Below, in pieces: positions 41,113-50,983 of a DNA stretch of 64,000 nt. The DNA is from CAZNYN01 sp964422205 (GTDB lineage Bacteria; Synergistota; Synergistia; Synergistales; Synergistaceae), in the NCBI GenBank assembly GCA_964422205.1, contig CAYRAI010000004.1:1-64000 (forward strand), in the 5' to 3' direction. Under the pieces are notes generated by a model. It was not told where the DNA came from and did not search any database. It saw nothing but the letters and a program-made list of their open reading frames with translations. The position numbers and the translations under genes are program-made. Every line of letters starts with the position of its first letter. Position 1 is the stretch's first letter.

Positions 41113-42858
41113 TTACAGATCTCTGGGCTGAGCTTTGTAGTGAGTATGGAGAAGGTGGTGCGACTTTTCTCCGAGAGGCTTGCCGAGCCACTTGTCGTAG
41201 AGAGCGATGATGTCGGGGTTCTTGTGTGACTGGCGCAGTGTCGAAGCTTCGTCATCGCGGTATATTGCCGCTGTACGGGCCGCGCGGATGTCCGCATTGA
41301 CAGGCTGGGGCTGTCCGCCTCCGCCGATGCAGCCGCCGGGGCATGCCATGACTTCGATGAAGTGGTAGTCAGCCTCTCCGGCGCGCACTTTATCCATGAG
41401 GATGCGTGCGTTCTTCAGCGTGTGAGCAACAGCAAGCTTGACTGTGACCGTTTCGCCGTTGATGGGGACATCGACTGTTGCTTCTTTGATGCCTTCCATA
41501 CCGCGCACAGGCGAGAAGATGATTCCGGGGATGTCTTTGCCTTCGTTGAGAACCGCGTAGACAGTGCGCAGAGCGGCTTCCATAACTCCTCCGGTGACTC
41601 CGAATATTACGCCCGCTCCTGTTGAGCCTCCGAGAGGACTGTCGTACTGTTCTTCGGGAAGGTTCTTAAAGTCGATTCCGGCGTTCTTTATCATTCTTGC
41701 GAGTTCTCTTGTTGTGAGAACTGTGTCAACATCGGGGATTCCGGGGTTGCTCTGGAGCTGCGGGCGTACACATTCGGACTTCTTGGCTGTGCAGGGCATT
41801 ATCGAGACGCTGTAGATGTTCTCTACGGGGATTCCCTGTGTTTCGGGCCAGTATGTCTTTGTGAGAGCGCCGAACATTCCCTGAGGCGACTTGGCTGATG
41901 AGAGGTGATCCAAGAGGTCGGGGTACTTCATTTCGATGAAGTTGATCCAGCCCGGTGAGCAGGATGTGATCATGGGCAGAACTCCGCCGTTAAGAACGCG
42001 GTGGAGGAATTCGTGTCCTTCTTCCATGATTGTGAGGTCTGCGCTGAAGTCAGTGTCGAATACCTTGTCAAAGCCGAGACGGCGCAGAGCTGCGACCATC
42101 TTGCCTGTGACTATCTGACCTGCGGGAAGTCCGAGAGCTTCGCCCAATGCTACTCTTGTGGCGGGAGCTGTCTGGACTATTGTGTACTTTTCCTTGTCTG
42201 CGAGTGCGGCGAATACTTTCTCTGTGTCGTCCTTTTCGCAGATAGCCGCTGTCGGGCAGACTGCAGCGCACTGTCCGCACAGTGTGCAGACCGCATCTCC
42301 GAGTCCGAGTCCGAAGGCGGGTTCGACCAATGTCTTAAAGCCGCGGTTTACAAAAGCGTAGACATCAAGTCCCTGACGCTCATGGCACGCTCTGATGCAG
42401 CGGCCGCAGAGTATGCACTTGTTCGGGTCGCGGACAAGGCTGGGGTTGTCTCTATCTTTAAGGGCATTGCGTTTTTCGCCTGTATAGGGAATTTCGCGGA
42501 TGCCGAGGTCTGCCGCTAGAGCCTGAAGTTCGCAGTCCTGGTTTTTCTGGCATGTGAGGCATTCCTGCGGGTGGTTCGCAAGAAGAAGTTCCACTACAGC
42601 TTTGCGTGTTTCGCGTATCGCTGGTGTGTTTGTATGGACAACCATATTGTCGGAGACGGGATATACGCATGCGGCTCCGAAAGCGCGCGCGCCCTCTATC
42701 TCTACAACGCAGACGCGGCACGCTCCTTCTTTGGTCAGCTCGGGGTGGTAGCAGAGCTGAGGAATGCGGATTCCGGCCACGGCAGCTGCTTCGATTACAG
42801 TGTAATCGTTCGGCACTGATACTGTTTTGCCGTCAATAGTAACCTTAACGAGTTCCAT
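41113..42858 (-). CDS. hydA: [FeFe] hydrogenase catalytic subunit
   Basis: A 581-residue subunit that makes or oxidises H2. In order: an N-terminal [2Fe-2S] domain (CYHPELTKEGACRVC, about residues 34-49), a His-Cys cluster region (HPQECLTCQKNQDC), two [4Fe-4S] clusters (CILCGRCIRAC and CTLCGQCAAVC), and the H-cluster domain. The H-cluster domain has all three signatures: TSCSPGW, MPCTAKKSEC and MACPGGCIGGGGQP. ATG 42858 has GGGGAG nine bases upstream. It is the last gene of hydC-ferredoxin-hydB-hydA, the arrangement of NAD-linked, electron-bifurcating hydrogenases (Thermotoga, Acetobacterium). It should couple NADH and reduced ferredoxin to H2. Maturases HydEFG are not in the window. Confidence 0.97.
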   Translation of the reverse strand: MELVKVTIDGKTVSVPNDYTVIEAAAVAGIRIPQLCYHPELTKEGACRVCVVEIEGARAFGAACVYPVSDNMVVHTNTPAIRETRKAVVELLLANHPQECLTCQKNQDCELQALAADLGIREIPYTGEKRNALKDRDNPSLVRDPNKCILCGRCIRACHERQGLDVYAFVNRGFKTLVEPAFGLGLGDAVCTLCGQCAAVCPTAAICEKDDTEKVFAALADKEKYTIVQTAPATRVALGEALGLPAGQIVTGKMVAALRRLGFDKVFDTDFSADLTIMEEGHEFLHRVLNGGVLPMITSCSPGWINFIEMKYPDLLDHLSSAKSPQGMFGALTKTYWPETQGIPVENIYSVSIMPCTAKKSECVRPQLQSNPGIPDVDTVLTTRELARMIKNAGIDFKNLPEEQYDSPLGGSTGAGVIFGVTGGVMEAALRTVYAVLNEGKDIPGIIFSPVRGMEGIKEATVDVPINGETVTVKLAVAHTLKNARILMDKVRAGEADYHFIEVMACPGGCIGGGGQPQPVNADIRAARTAAIYRDDEASTLRQSHKNPDIIALYDKWLGKPLGEKSHHLLHTHYKAQPRDL

Positions 42859-42886
42859 ATTTATGTTCTCCCCTTCCACTGCTAAG

Positions 42887-44677
42887 CTAACCGCGAATTA
42901 TGGCTTTGAATGGGCACTTGCTCATGCATGCGCCGCACTTAATGCACTTTGCGGGGTCGATTGTGTGCAGTCCTTTGACTTCACCGGAGATTGCGTCCAC
43001 AGGGCACTGCTTTTTGCAGAGTCCGCAGCCTTTGCAGGCTTCTGTAATCTTGTAGCCGATAAGGGCTGTGCATGCGCCTGCGGGGCATCTCTTTTCCTTT
43101 ATGTGAGCCTCATATTCGTCTCTGAAGTAGCGGAGTGTCGAAAGTATGGGGTTCGGTGCCGTCTGGCCGAGCGCGCAGAGAGCACCTGCTTTTATGGACT
43201 TGGCGAGTTTTTCGAGCTTTTCGATGTCGCCTTCCTGTCCTCTGCCCTCTGTGATGGCTGTGAGCATTTCAAGCATACGCTTTGTTCCTTCACGGCACGG
43301 TGTGCACTTGCCGCAGGATTCGGACTGTGTGAAGTTGAGGAAGAACTTTGCTACGTCAACCATGCATGTGTCCTCGTCCATTACGACGAGTCCGCCTGAT
43401 CCCATCATTGCGCCTGCGGCGATGAGTGAGTCATAGTCAACAGATGTGTCAAGGAGGCGCTCAGGCATACATCCGCCCGACGGCCCGCCTATCTGGACGG
43501 CCTTGAACTTCTTGCCTCCGATTATACCTCCGCCGATATCGTAGATAATCTCACGCATTGTAATTCCCATCGGAACTTCGGCGAGACCTGTGTTGTTAAT
43601 TTTTCCCGTAAGGGCGAATACCTTTGTACCCTTTGACTTCTCTGTTCCGAGCTTGGCGTATTCCTCTGCTCCGACGCGGAAGATGTAGGGGATATTTGCG
43701 AATGTTTCAACGTTGTTGATGTTTGACGGCTTGCCCCAGAGTCCCTTTACAGCGGGGAACGGAGGACGCGGGCGCGGCATTCCGCGCTGGCCTTCGATTG
43801 ATGCCATGAGTGCGGTTTCTTCTCCGCAGACAAAAGCTCCGGCTCCTTCTTTGATGTGGAGGGTGCAGCTGAAGTTTGTGCCAAGAATGTTTTTCCCCAG
43901 CAGCCCGGCTTCCTCAGCCTGAGCTATTGCGTTCTTCAGACGCTTAATGGCAAGGGGATACTCGGCGCGGCAGTAGATGTAGCCTTCATCCGCTCCGATG
44001 GCGTATGCGCCTATAATCATGCCTTCGAGTATCGCATGTGGGTCGCCTTCAAGAAGCGAACGGTCCATGAATGCGCCCGGGTCGCCTTCGTCGGCATTGC
44101 ATATGATGTATTTCTTCGGGCCAGGTGACTTCTGGCAGAAGCCCCACTTCATGCCTGTCGGGAAGCCGCCGCCGCCGCGTCCGCGCAGACCTGTCTTTTT
44201 CATCTCTTCGACAACCTGCTCCGGTGTCATTTCGAGAAGAACTTTGGCAAGGCCTTCGTATCCGTCGGCGCCTATGTATTCTTCGAGTGAATCGGGGTTG
44301 ATGTGTCCGCAGTTCTTGAGGACAAGGCGGTGCTGTTTTTTGTAGAATGAAATTTCGTCATAGCTCGGAACCTGTTTTGCTGTTGTGGGTTCCTTGTAAA
44401 GAAGACGAGAGACAATGCGTCCCTTGAGAAGGTGTGTTTCGACTATTTCCGCTACATCTTCGGGCTGTACTCTTGTGTAGAATGTTCCTTCGGGATATAT
44501 GATAACAAGCGGGCCGCATTCGCAGAAACCGTGGCATCCTGTCTCTACCAGACTTACTTCTTTGTCGAGTCCTTTAACTTTGAGTTCATCAACAAACTTT
44601 GCAAGAACTTTTTTTGCTCCGGAGGATGTGCATCCTGTACCGGTGCAGATAAGAACGTGCGCTCTGACGAGAGCCAT
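42887..44677 (-). CDS. hydB: NuoF-like hydrogenase subunit (flavoprotein)
   Basis: A 596-residue diaphorase subunit. It has an N-terminal thioredoxin-like [2Fe-2S] domain (CTGTGCTSSG, then CHGFCECGP), then the NuoF core with the FMN/NAD glycine-rich motifs (GLRGRGGGGFPTGMKW near residue 166, NADEGDPGAFMDR, GAGAFVCGEETALM) and the [4Fe-4S] ligands SCGKCTPCREG. The C-terminus has two ferredoxin clusters (CKGCGLCKKQCP, CIKCGACMSKCP). It binds NAD(H) and FMN and is the expected site of electron bifurcation with HydA and HydC. The C-terminal clusters match bifurcating HydB. Confidence 0.96.
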   Translation of the reverse strand: MALVRAHVLICTGTGCTSSGAKKVLAKFVDELKVKGLDKEVSLVETGCHGFCECGPLVIIYPEGTFYTRVQPEDVAEIVETHLLKGRIVSRLLYKEPTTAKQVPSYDEISFYKKQHRLVLKNCGHINPDSLEEYIGADGYEGLAKVLLEMTPEQVVEEMKKTGLRGRGGGGFPTGMKWGFCQKSPGPKKYIICNADEGDPGAFMDRSLLEGDPHAILEGMIIGAYAIGADEGYIYCRAEYPLAIKRLKNAIAQAEEAGLLGKNILGTNFSCTLHIKEGAGAFVCGEETALMASIEGQRGMPRPRPPFPAVKGLWGKPSNINNVETFANIPYIFRVGAEEYAKLGTEKSKGTKVFALTGKINNTGLAEVPMGITMREIIYDIGGGIIGGKKFKAVQIGGPSGGCMPERLLDTSVDYDSLIAAGAMMGSGGLVVMDEDTCMVDVAKFFLNFTQSESCGKCTPCREGTKRMLEMLTAITEGRGQEGDIEKLEKLAKSIKAGALCALGQTAPNPILSTLRYFRDEYEAHIKEKRCPAGACTALIGYKITEACKGCGLCKKQCPVDAISGEVKGLHTIDPAKCIKCGACMSKCPFKAIIRG

Positions 44678-44696
44678 TTAAATTCCTCCTTCCGGA

Positions 44697-45074
44697 CTAA
44701 TCTTTGTTGGGGATCTTAGCTACCACAAGATCCTCTACAACGATTCCGTTTACAAGATGGTCAGCTATAATGCGCGGTACGTCCTCGGGCTTTACTGGGC
44801 CGTATGTTACTCTGTCCTCGCCCGGGCGAACTATATCGAGAAGGGGTTCCTTCTGGCACATGCCGATACATCCTGTCTGAAGGACGGCAACATTGTGAAG
44901 GCCGCGCTTGGAAAGCTCCTCAAGCACCGCCGCCATGACACCGCGGGCGCCTGCGGCTATTCCGCATGTTCCCATTCCGATAATTACTTGGGTTTCGTTA
45001 TGTTTTCTGGCTTCTGTCTCTTTCTGTGACTCGGCCTTTATTTTGCGGAGATCCGCCAAATTCTTTATTACCAT
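44697..45074 (-). CDS. Thioredoxin-like [2Fe-2S] ferredoxin of the hydrogenase operon
   Basis: A 125-residue protein with the thioredoxin-like ferredoxin fold. Its four likely cluster cysteines include GTCGIAAGAR, then VLQTGCIGMCQKEP; the second pair is CxxxC, and only one Cys is evident in the first motif. Proteins of this size sit between hydC and hydB in many Clostridia and Acetobacterium (HydD-like position). It probably relays electrons or stabilises the complex. A good ribosome site (GGGAGG) precedes ATG 45074. Its exact role in the complex is not established from sequence. Confidence 0.85.
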   Translation of the reverse strand: MVIKNLADLRKIKAESQKETEARKHNETQVIIGMGTCGIAAGARGVMAAVLEELSKRGLHNVAVLQTGCIGMCQKEPLLDIVRPGEDRVTYGPVKPEDVPRIIADHLVNGIVVEDLVVAKIPNKD

Positions 45075-45107
45075 AATTTATTCCTCCCTTTCTTCCTCTG
45101 CCTGAAG

Positions 45108-45584
45108 TTATGCGTATTTGTCCAGGATAGGGCCGACTGACTCGGGAGTGAGCCTGCCATGAGTATCATCATTAACCATAAATACCGGTGCCAAGCCGCA
45201 GGCTCCTATGCAGGCGACAGTTTCCAGAGTAAATTTAAGATCCGGTGTTGTTGCCTGTCCGTCCTTGAGTCCGAGCTTTTCTTTAATTGATACCAAGACT
45301 GCTTTCGCTCCGCGGACGTGGCATGCAGTTCCCTGACAGGAACGGATAATATTTTCTCCGCGCGGCGCGAGATGGAACTGCGCGTAGAATGTTACAACTC
45401 CGTAAATCTGGCTTATTGGAACATCAATTTCCTTGCTGATATGGACCAGGACATCCTTCGGAAGATATCCGAAAATATCCTGTGCCTGCTGAAGCACGGG
45501 GATTACACTGCCCTTCGTGCCGCGGTATTTGTCGAGGAGAACAGCTAGCTGCTCCCACGCCTTTTCCGACGATTTCTCCACCAT
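45108..45584 (-). CDS. hydC: NuoE-like hydrogenase subunit
   Basis: A 158-residue [2Fe-2S] thioredoxin-like subunit of the hydrogenase. The family pattern VIPVLQQAQDIFGYLP, GVVTFYAQFHLAPRG, CQGTACHVRGA and CIGACGLAP gives the four cluster cysteines. ATG 45584 follows AAGGAGGGTG. It is the first gene of the operon and closely resembles the protein at 46199, encoded divergently for formate dehydrogenase. It would pass electrons between HydB and its partners. Confidence 0.95.
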   Translation of the reverse strand: MVEKSSEKAWEQLAVLLDKYRGTKGSVIPVLQQAQDIFGYLPKDVLVHISKEIDVPISQIYGVVTFYAQFHLAPRGENIIRSCQGTACHVRGAKAVLVSIKEKLGLKDGQATTPDLKFTLETVACIGACGLAPVFMVNDDTHGRLTPESVGPILDKYA

Positions 45585-46198
45585 AAAAAGCACCCTCCTT
45601 GTTGTTTTCCGAGGGCCCTCCAGCCCCGGGAAAATTAAAAAATGATGACCAGTGCGGTATTGCTGATAACAGACTATGCCCGACGGCAGTTAATGCTGTT
45701 TGGTAAAGCTTGAGAAATTCTGCGCAAAGCAAGTTTATTATAGCTCTCAATATACAGGTATAGCAACAGTCAATTACAAGTTTTGGATGAATTTGTCAAT
45801 CTTTTTAGCGCAAAAGTATAAAATTTAAATATCCAGAATATTTTGTTATTATGGGGCAAAAGTACGAGATGTTGATTTTACAATTTTTTAAGAAATTAAT
45901 ATTAAATAAGACAACACTATTGGCTTAATATGCTTCTATTACACAAAATATAGCGGATACGGAGGTTTTTGCATTGTCTATGATTGTATAGTTTTTTCTG
46001 AAAAAATATATCAATATTATTTTTTTATCTGTGTTTGATTGCTGGGTTTTGCAAATTTTGAAAAAAGTTCATTTAACTGATTTTTTTTGTATGCATAGTT
46101 TATGTTTGTGCTTATAATATATTGGATTTTTTTTATTCGGGACTCCGTTGGGGGGAGTTTTGGTTTTTTGCTGTTATCAAATGAAGGGGGACGAATTT
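45585..46198. other. Divergent control region between hydrogenase and formate dehydrogenase operons
   Basis: About 610 AT-rich bases between two divergent operons with no gene of plausible length. It holds the hydC promoter (45737-45766) and, on the plus strand, a TATAAT at 46113-46118 with a weak -35 that may serve the formate operon. A GC-rich hairpin region (GAGGGCCCTC, 45612-45621) lies just upstream of the hydC ribosome site. A GGAGG at 45961-45965 is followed only by a frame of a few codons. Confidence 0.55.
45737..45766 (-). promoter_or_regulatory. Promoter of the hydrogenase operon
   Basis: On the minus strand TTGCTA (45761-45766), 18 bases, then perfect TATAAT (45737-45742). The transcript would have an untranslated leader of about 145 bases before hydC. 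Confidence 0.65.
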
Positions 46199-46672
46199 AT
46201 GAATATAGATGCAGAGACGGCAGCAGAAGCGGCAAGAAGAATAGCCGCTGAGTGGAAGGGGAAAAAGGGCGGAGTGATACCGATTCTTCAGGGCATTCAG
46301 CATGAGTTCGGTTATCTGCCGGAAGCTGCAATGGAAGCGGTCTCGGCTGAAACAAAGGTGCCTCTTGCCGAACTTTACGGAGTAGCTACTTTTTACGCTC
46401 AGTTCCATTTGTCTCCGAGAGGCAAGCATATTGTGCGAGTATGCCGCGGCACGGCATGTCACGTTCGCGGCAGCCTCGGAATATTTAATAAGATAAAGAA
46501 TGATATGGGCCTTACGGACGAAAAACTGACGACAGATGATTTCCGCTTTACCGTTGAGCCTGTCGCATGTATCGGAGCATGCGGGCTCGCTCCTGTGCTT
46601 ATGGTTGACGATGAGACGCACGGACGGCTGACTTTGGAGAATGTTTCGGGCATTCTCTCAAAGTACGAGTAA
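46199..46672 (+). CDS. NuoE-like subunit of formate dehydrogenase
   Basis: A 157-residue [2Fe-2S] protein, homologous along its whole length to HydC at 45108. Shared signatures include GVIPILQGIQHEFGYLPEAA, GVATFYAQFHLSPRG, CRGTACHVRG and CIGACGLAPV. GGGGG precedes ATG 46199; a longer frame has no ribosome site. It is 13 bases from fdhA, so it is the dedicated small electron-transfer subunit of this formate dehydrogenase. No NuoF-like (FMN/NAD) partner is encoded beside it, so it may dock to HydB or another flavoprotein. Confidence 0.92.
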   Translation: MNIDAETAAEAARRIAAEWKGKKGGVIPILQGIQHEFGYLPEAAMEAVSAETKVPLAELYGVATFYAQFHLSPRGKHIVRVCRGTACHVRGSLGIFNKIKNDMGLTDEKLTTDDFRFTVEPVACIGACGLAPVLMVDDETHGRLTLENVSGILSKYE

Positions 46673-46685
46673 CGGAGGAGATGAT

Positions 46686-49382
46686 ATGGCTACAGCTTTT
46701 ATAAATGGAAAAGAAGTTTTTTTTGAGCCGGGGATGACCATTCTTGAGGCGGCGCGCGGTGCGGGGATTTTTATTCCGGTGCTGTGCGAGCACCCCGCAC
46801 TTGAAATTGTAGGAGCCTGCAGAATATGTCTTGTAGAGATCGAAAACAGCCCCAAGCTTCAGGCCGCATGTTCCACGCCGATTGCGGAGAATATGGTCAT
46901 ATACACTGATTCGGAGAAGGTGCTTGAGGCACGGCGCGGAGTTGTGGAGCTTATGCTCGTGCGCCACCCGCTAGACTGCTTCTCCTGCTCCGCTAACGGA
47001 GCCTGTCTGCTTCAGAATATCGCATACGACCTGGGCATAGAGAGCTCTTCATATAAAGACGATAGCATTAAGCGTAAAACTTTGCCAATAGAGGATTCCA
47101 ACCCTTTCTATATAAGGGATATGAATAAGTGCATATTATGCGGACGGTGCATAAGGGTATGCACGAGCCACGCTCAGTACAGAGCCATAGATTTTCAGAA
47201 CAGGGGAATAGACACCATAGTCGAGCCTCCGTCAGGCAGAGATTTGGAGCACTCCGACTGCAAATTCTGCGGACAGTGCGTCGCAGTCTGTCCTGTAGGA
47301 GCTCTTGCGGACAAGCCGTCACTCGGCAAGGGACGGCCGTGGGAGCTTGACACGGTTAAAACGGTATGTCCCTATTGCGGCGTGGGGTGCGAGCTTCTTG
47401 TCAAAGTAAACAGACGCACTGGGAAAATAGCCGCAGTCACGACAGACCACACAAATACAAAATCTCTGACCAAGGGGCGTTCCTGCGTGAAGGGACGCTT
47501 TTCATGGGAGTTTAGAGAGAGCGGGGACAGGCTTACATCACCTCTGATAAAAGAGAACGGAGTCTTTAGAAAGGCGTCGTGGGATGAGGCTTTAGACACC
47601 GTGGCAAACGGTCTTAAGCGCAATATGGGAAGCACGGGTTTCTTCTCCTCCGCACGCTGTACTAACGAGGACAACTACCTCATGCAAAGATTTGCAAGGG
47701 AGGTAATGGGCACAAATAACATCGACCACTGCGCCCACCTCTGACACTCCGCTACAGTAGCGGGTCTCGGAGAGACCTTGGGAAGCGGAGCAATGACAAA
47801 TGATTACGAATCCATAAAATCAGCGGATGTGATTTTGGTAATAGGCTCAAACACTACGGAAACACACCCGGTAATAGGCTCAATGATAAAGGAACAGACG
47901 AGAAAAGGCGCGCGTCTCATAGTGTGCGATCCCCGCAAAATAGAGCTGCACGGGCTTGCTGATATTCCTATACGCCAAAAGAGCGGTTCGGACACGGCTT
48001 TAATCAATTCTATGATGAATGTGATAATAGAAGAAAAGCTTTATGACGAGAAGTTTGTAACGGAAAAAGTTGAAAAGTTTGACGAGCTTAAAGCATGCAC
48101 GGCAAAGTACACGCCCGAGTATGCGGAGGGCATAACGGGAGTCGGTGCGGACTTAATAAGAGAAGCGGCGCGCACATACGCATCGGGGCCGAACTCCGCC
48201 CTTTACTACACAATGGGCATAACACAGCACACATCCGGGACGAACAATGTCAGAAGCCTCTGCAATTTGGCTCTGCTCTGCAATATGGCAGGACGCCCGG
48301 GAACGGGAGTCAACCCATTAAGAGGACAGGGAAATGTCCAGGGTGCGTGCGATATGGGGTGTCTTCCCGCGACACTGCCAGGCTACCTGAAAGTAAGCGC
48401 TGCGGAAGCGGCACAAAAGGTTAAAGATGTATGGGGATGCGAACTTCCGAAGCTTGCTGAACCTGGACTTACCGTAGCGGCAATGGTAGCTGCCGCCGGA
48501 GATGGCAGGATCAAAGCTCTTTACGTGATGGGAGAGAACCCAATTATTACGGAAGCTGACACAAATCACGCAAAACACGCTTTCGGCAAGTTGGACTTCC
48601 TCGTGGTGCAGGATATTTTCCTGACAGAGACTGCGGCAATGGCAGACGTGGTGCTTCCCGCGGCATGCTGGCCCGAAAAGGACGGAACCTGCACAAGCAC
48701 GGTAAGAGCGGTACAGCGCCTGCGCAAAGCCGTAAACGCCCCAGGAGAGGCCCGCGCGGACTGGACTGTTTTTGCGGAGCTTGCGAAGAGATTCGGGCAT
48801 GAGTGGAATTTTAAGAATGTCGAGGATGTTTTTGAGGAGATAAGGCTCATCACCCCGTCATATGCCGGAATGACATACAAGAGGCTGGAAGAAGGATTCC
48901 TGCACTGGCCCTGTCCTACGGAGGAACACCCCGGCACGCCCGTGCTTCACACGGAAAGATTCGCACGTCCCGGAGGCAAAGCGTCATTCGCTCCCTGCGA
49001 CTGGGAGCCGCCGCACGAGTGGCCCGACGAAGAGTATCCCTTTATCGCAACGACAGGCAGAAACCTCTACCACTATCACTCTGGCACAATGACAAGACGA
49101 AGCGCCCCCGGCAAATTTATAAAAGAACTTTACATAGAGATAAATCCAAAAGACGCGGAAGAGATAAATGCGGCAGACGGAGATATGATAACCGTGACGT
49201 CGCGCAGGGGAAGCGTGACGGGCAAAGCTAAGGTCACAGACGCAGTACGTGAGAAAATGGTATTTCTGCCCTTCCATTTCTCCGAGGCTCCGGCTAACCT
49301 TTTAACGGCATCAGTGCTTGACCCCACATCCGAAACTCCCGGGTACAAAGTAAACGCAGTGAGAGTCGAGAAGAGCCTTTAG
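46686..49382 (+). CDS. fdhA: Selenocysteine formate dehydrogenase catalytic subunit
   Basis: An 898-residue formate dehydrogenase read through an in-frame UGA (47742-47744) as selenocysteine 353, in the context DHCAHL-Sec-HSATVAG. This matches the Sec site of Escherichia coli FdhF. The N-terminal part is HydA/NuoG-like: a [2Fe-2S] domain (CEHPALEIVGACRIC), the HPLDCFSCSANGAC region and two [4Fe-4S] clusters (CILCGRCIRVC, CKFCGQCVAVC). The molybdopterin part starts at CPYCGVGC and ends with the C-terminal dinucleotide-binding domain (TGRNLYHYHSGTMTRRS). It reversibly oxidises formate to CO2 with a bis-MGD Mo or W centre. GGAGG precedes ATG 46686. Gene-finders may split it into two frames. No twin-arginine signal; cytoplasmic. 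Confidence 0.96.
47742..47776 (+). promoter_or_regulatory. Sec UGA codon and SECIS hairpin of fdhA
   Basis: UGA at 47742-47744. Immediately after it CCGCTA (47749-47754) pairs with TAGCGG (47758-47763). A longer alternative pairs CTCCG (47747-47751) with CGGAG (47768-47772), leaving GGTCT in the loop. The GGTCT lies 18 bases after the UGA, as recalled for E. coli fdhF, although the coded VAGL residues also constrain these bases. Confidence 0.75.
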
Positions 49383-49450
49383 ACAGTTTATGATTTATTG
49401 ATGAAGCGGGTCTATAATCGAAAGATATTATTAACGGAGGTGCCGCGCAA

Positions 49451-50284
49451 ATGAACTATAAACCGCCTGTTGAGATAGCGAAAAATGCTTGTTCCGCCGC
49501 GAATGCTAAGGGAAATCTGCCGATAAAGACCATGGCTGTAATGGGATTTTTGGCAGGGGCATATATAGCGTTCGGAGGCTTTTTAATGACCACTGTCACT
49601 CAGGACAGTGCGGCCTTTGTCGGAGTCGGAATAACAAAGCTCCTTGCCGGTCTAGTCTTCCCCGTCGGTCTGATGCTTGTTGTCGTTGGAGGAGCGGAGC
49701 TCTTTACAGGCAACTGTCTTATGCCTATAGGTGTGCTGTCCGGCTGCGTGCCGCCTCAAAAGATGATAAAAAATCTTGTCATTGTATATCTGACAAACTT
49801 TGCCGGCGCTCTTACCTTTGCATGGATGGTCTACAGCACGGGACTGGTAAACGGTACAGTAGCTGCAGCGGCCCTAAAAATAGCAGCGGCAAAGGCGAGC
49901 ATCCCCGCTTCTCAGATGATATTCCGCGGCATACTCTGCAACTGGCTTGTCGTGCTGGCCGTCTGGCTCTCATACTCGGCAATGGATATAATAAGCAAAT
50001 ATATATGCTGTCTCATCCCCACAGCGGCTTTTGTCACAATGGGCTTTGAGCACTGCATAGCGAACATGTACTTCATTCCTCTCGGCATTATGATAGAGCA
50101 CGGAGATAAAGCCGCAGCTGCCGCGGCGGGCATCGCCGCGTCTCAGGCAGCCAACCTCACTCTGGGAGGATTATTCAACAACCTCTTTTTCGTAACAATC
50201 GGCAATGTCATAGGAGGAGCTTTTTTTGTAGGAACTCTTTACTACTTTGTATTTTCATCCTCACTGGGCGAAGCTCACAAATAG
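49451..50284 (+). CDS. Formate/nitrite family channel (probable formate transporter)
   Basis: A 277-residue FNT protein with six membrane helices. Characteristic segments are FLAGAYIAFGGFL near residue 33, GAELFTGNCLMP near 86, the NWLVVLAVWLSYS stretch and GFEHCIANMYFIPLGI, which carries the conserved pore His. The pentameric channel should move formate across the inner membrane. It is encoded 68 bases after fdhA with a GGAGG ribosome site, which points to formate rather than nitrite or hydrosulfide. It may export formate as an end product or import it for FdhA. Confidence 0.93.
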   Translation: MNYKPPVEIAKNACSAANAKGNLPIKTMAVMGFLAGAYIAFGGFLMTTVTQDSAAFVGVGITKLLAGLVFPVGLMLVVVGGAELFTGNCLMPIGVLSGCVPPQKMIKNLVIVYLTNFAGALTFAWMVYSTGLVNGTVAAAALKIAAAKASIPASQMIFRGILCNWLVVLAVWLSYSAMDIISKYICCLIPTAAFVTMGFEHCIANMYFIPLGIMIEHGDKAAAAAAGIAASQAANLTLGGLFNNLFFVTIGNVIGGAFFVGTLYYFVFSSSLGEAHK

Positions 50285-50341
50285 AAAACTGTGGAAGAAG
50301 AGAAGCAAATCTGCTGTAAGAAAACATGCGAAGGAGGCGGC

Positions 50342-50983
50342 GTGGGCGAAAAACCCATTGACGCCTCTTTGCTTATTCTCGCAGGAGGACAGGGAAACAG
50401 AATGGGCGGCGAAAATAAGCTCTACATGAAGATAGGCGGCTCTGTGCTGGCGGAACAAATAATAACAAAGCTATCTCCTATCTTTAAAGAGATAATAGTC
50501 ATAGTGGCTCGCGGAGAAAAAGAGCAGGCCCTATCACTCTTAAAATCACTCTCGGTCAAAGATATAAGGATAGAGGAAGATTCCGTTCCGGGGCTCGGCC
50601 CGCTTGAAGGGCTCAGGTCAGGTCTTGCCTCTATGGAGGGAGAGTGGGGATTTTTCATCGGATGTGATATGCCGAGCATCGACAAAGCCACTGTCCGCCT
50701 GATGCATTCGCAAATAATAGACGAAAGCGACGCACTGTGCGCGGAAAAGGGCGGCTACATAGAACCGCTTCACGCATTTTACCGAAAAACATGCCTCAGA
50801 CATGTGCAGTCCGCCATTAAACTCGGACACAGAAAGACAAAGAGCTTCTACCCTTATATAAACCTGACAGTGATAAAAGAGAATGAGCTTGTGCTTTTGG
50901 GAGGAAGAACTTCATCCTTCTTAAATTTAAACACTCCGGATGACCTCGAAAAGTTTCAAAAAGAACAGTGCCGCAAAATATAA
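50342..50983 (+). CDS. mobA: Molybdenum cofactor guanylyltransferase
   Basis: MobA transfers GMP to molybdopterin to form the MGD cofactor needed by FdhA. The protein has the nucleotidyltransferase start SLLILAGGQGNRMGGENKLYM and the substrate-binding PGLGPLEGLRSGL. The metal site is in GCDMPSID, and a C-terminal SFLNLNTPDDLEKF follows. GTG 50342 is preferred (AAGGAGG four bases upstream, 213 residues); an in-frame GTG at 50291 would add 17 residues but has no ribosome site. Its place in the formate operon fits FdhA maturation. Confidence 0.93.
   Translation: MGEKPIDASLLILAGGQGNRMGGENKLYMKIGGSVLAEQIITKLSPIFKEIIVIVARGEKEQALSLLKSLSVKDIRIEEDSVPGLGPLEGLRSGLASMEGEWGFFIGCDMPSIDKATVRLMHSQIIDESDALCAEKGGYIEPLHAFYRKTCLRHVQSAIKLGHRKTKSFYPYINLTVIKENELVLLGGRTSSFLNLNTPDDLEKFQKEQCRKI

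Noticed and set aside
45951..45995. GGAGG followed by a very short frame in the hydrogenase/formate intergenic region
   Set aside because: The frame is only a few codons long and has no regulatory codon pattern or adjacent terminator.
47738..47780. Frameshift or pseudogene interpretation of fdhA
   Set aside because: The frame is unchanged across the UGA and the context matches known Sec formate dehydrogenases, so it is recoding, not decay.
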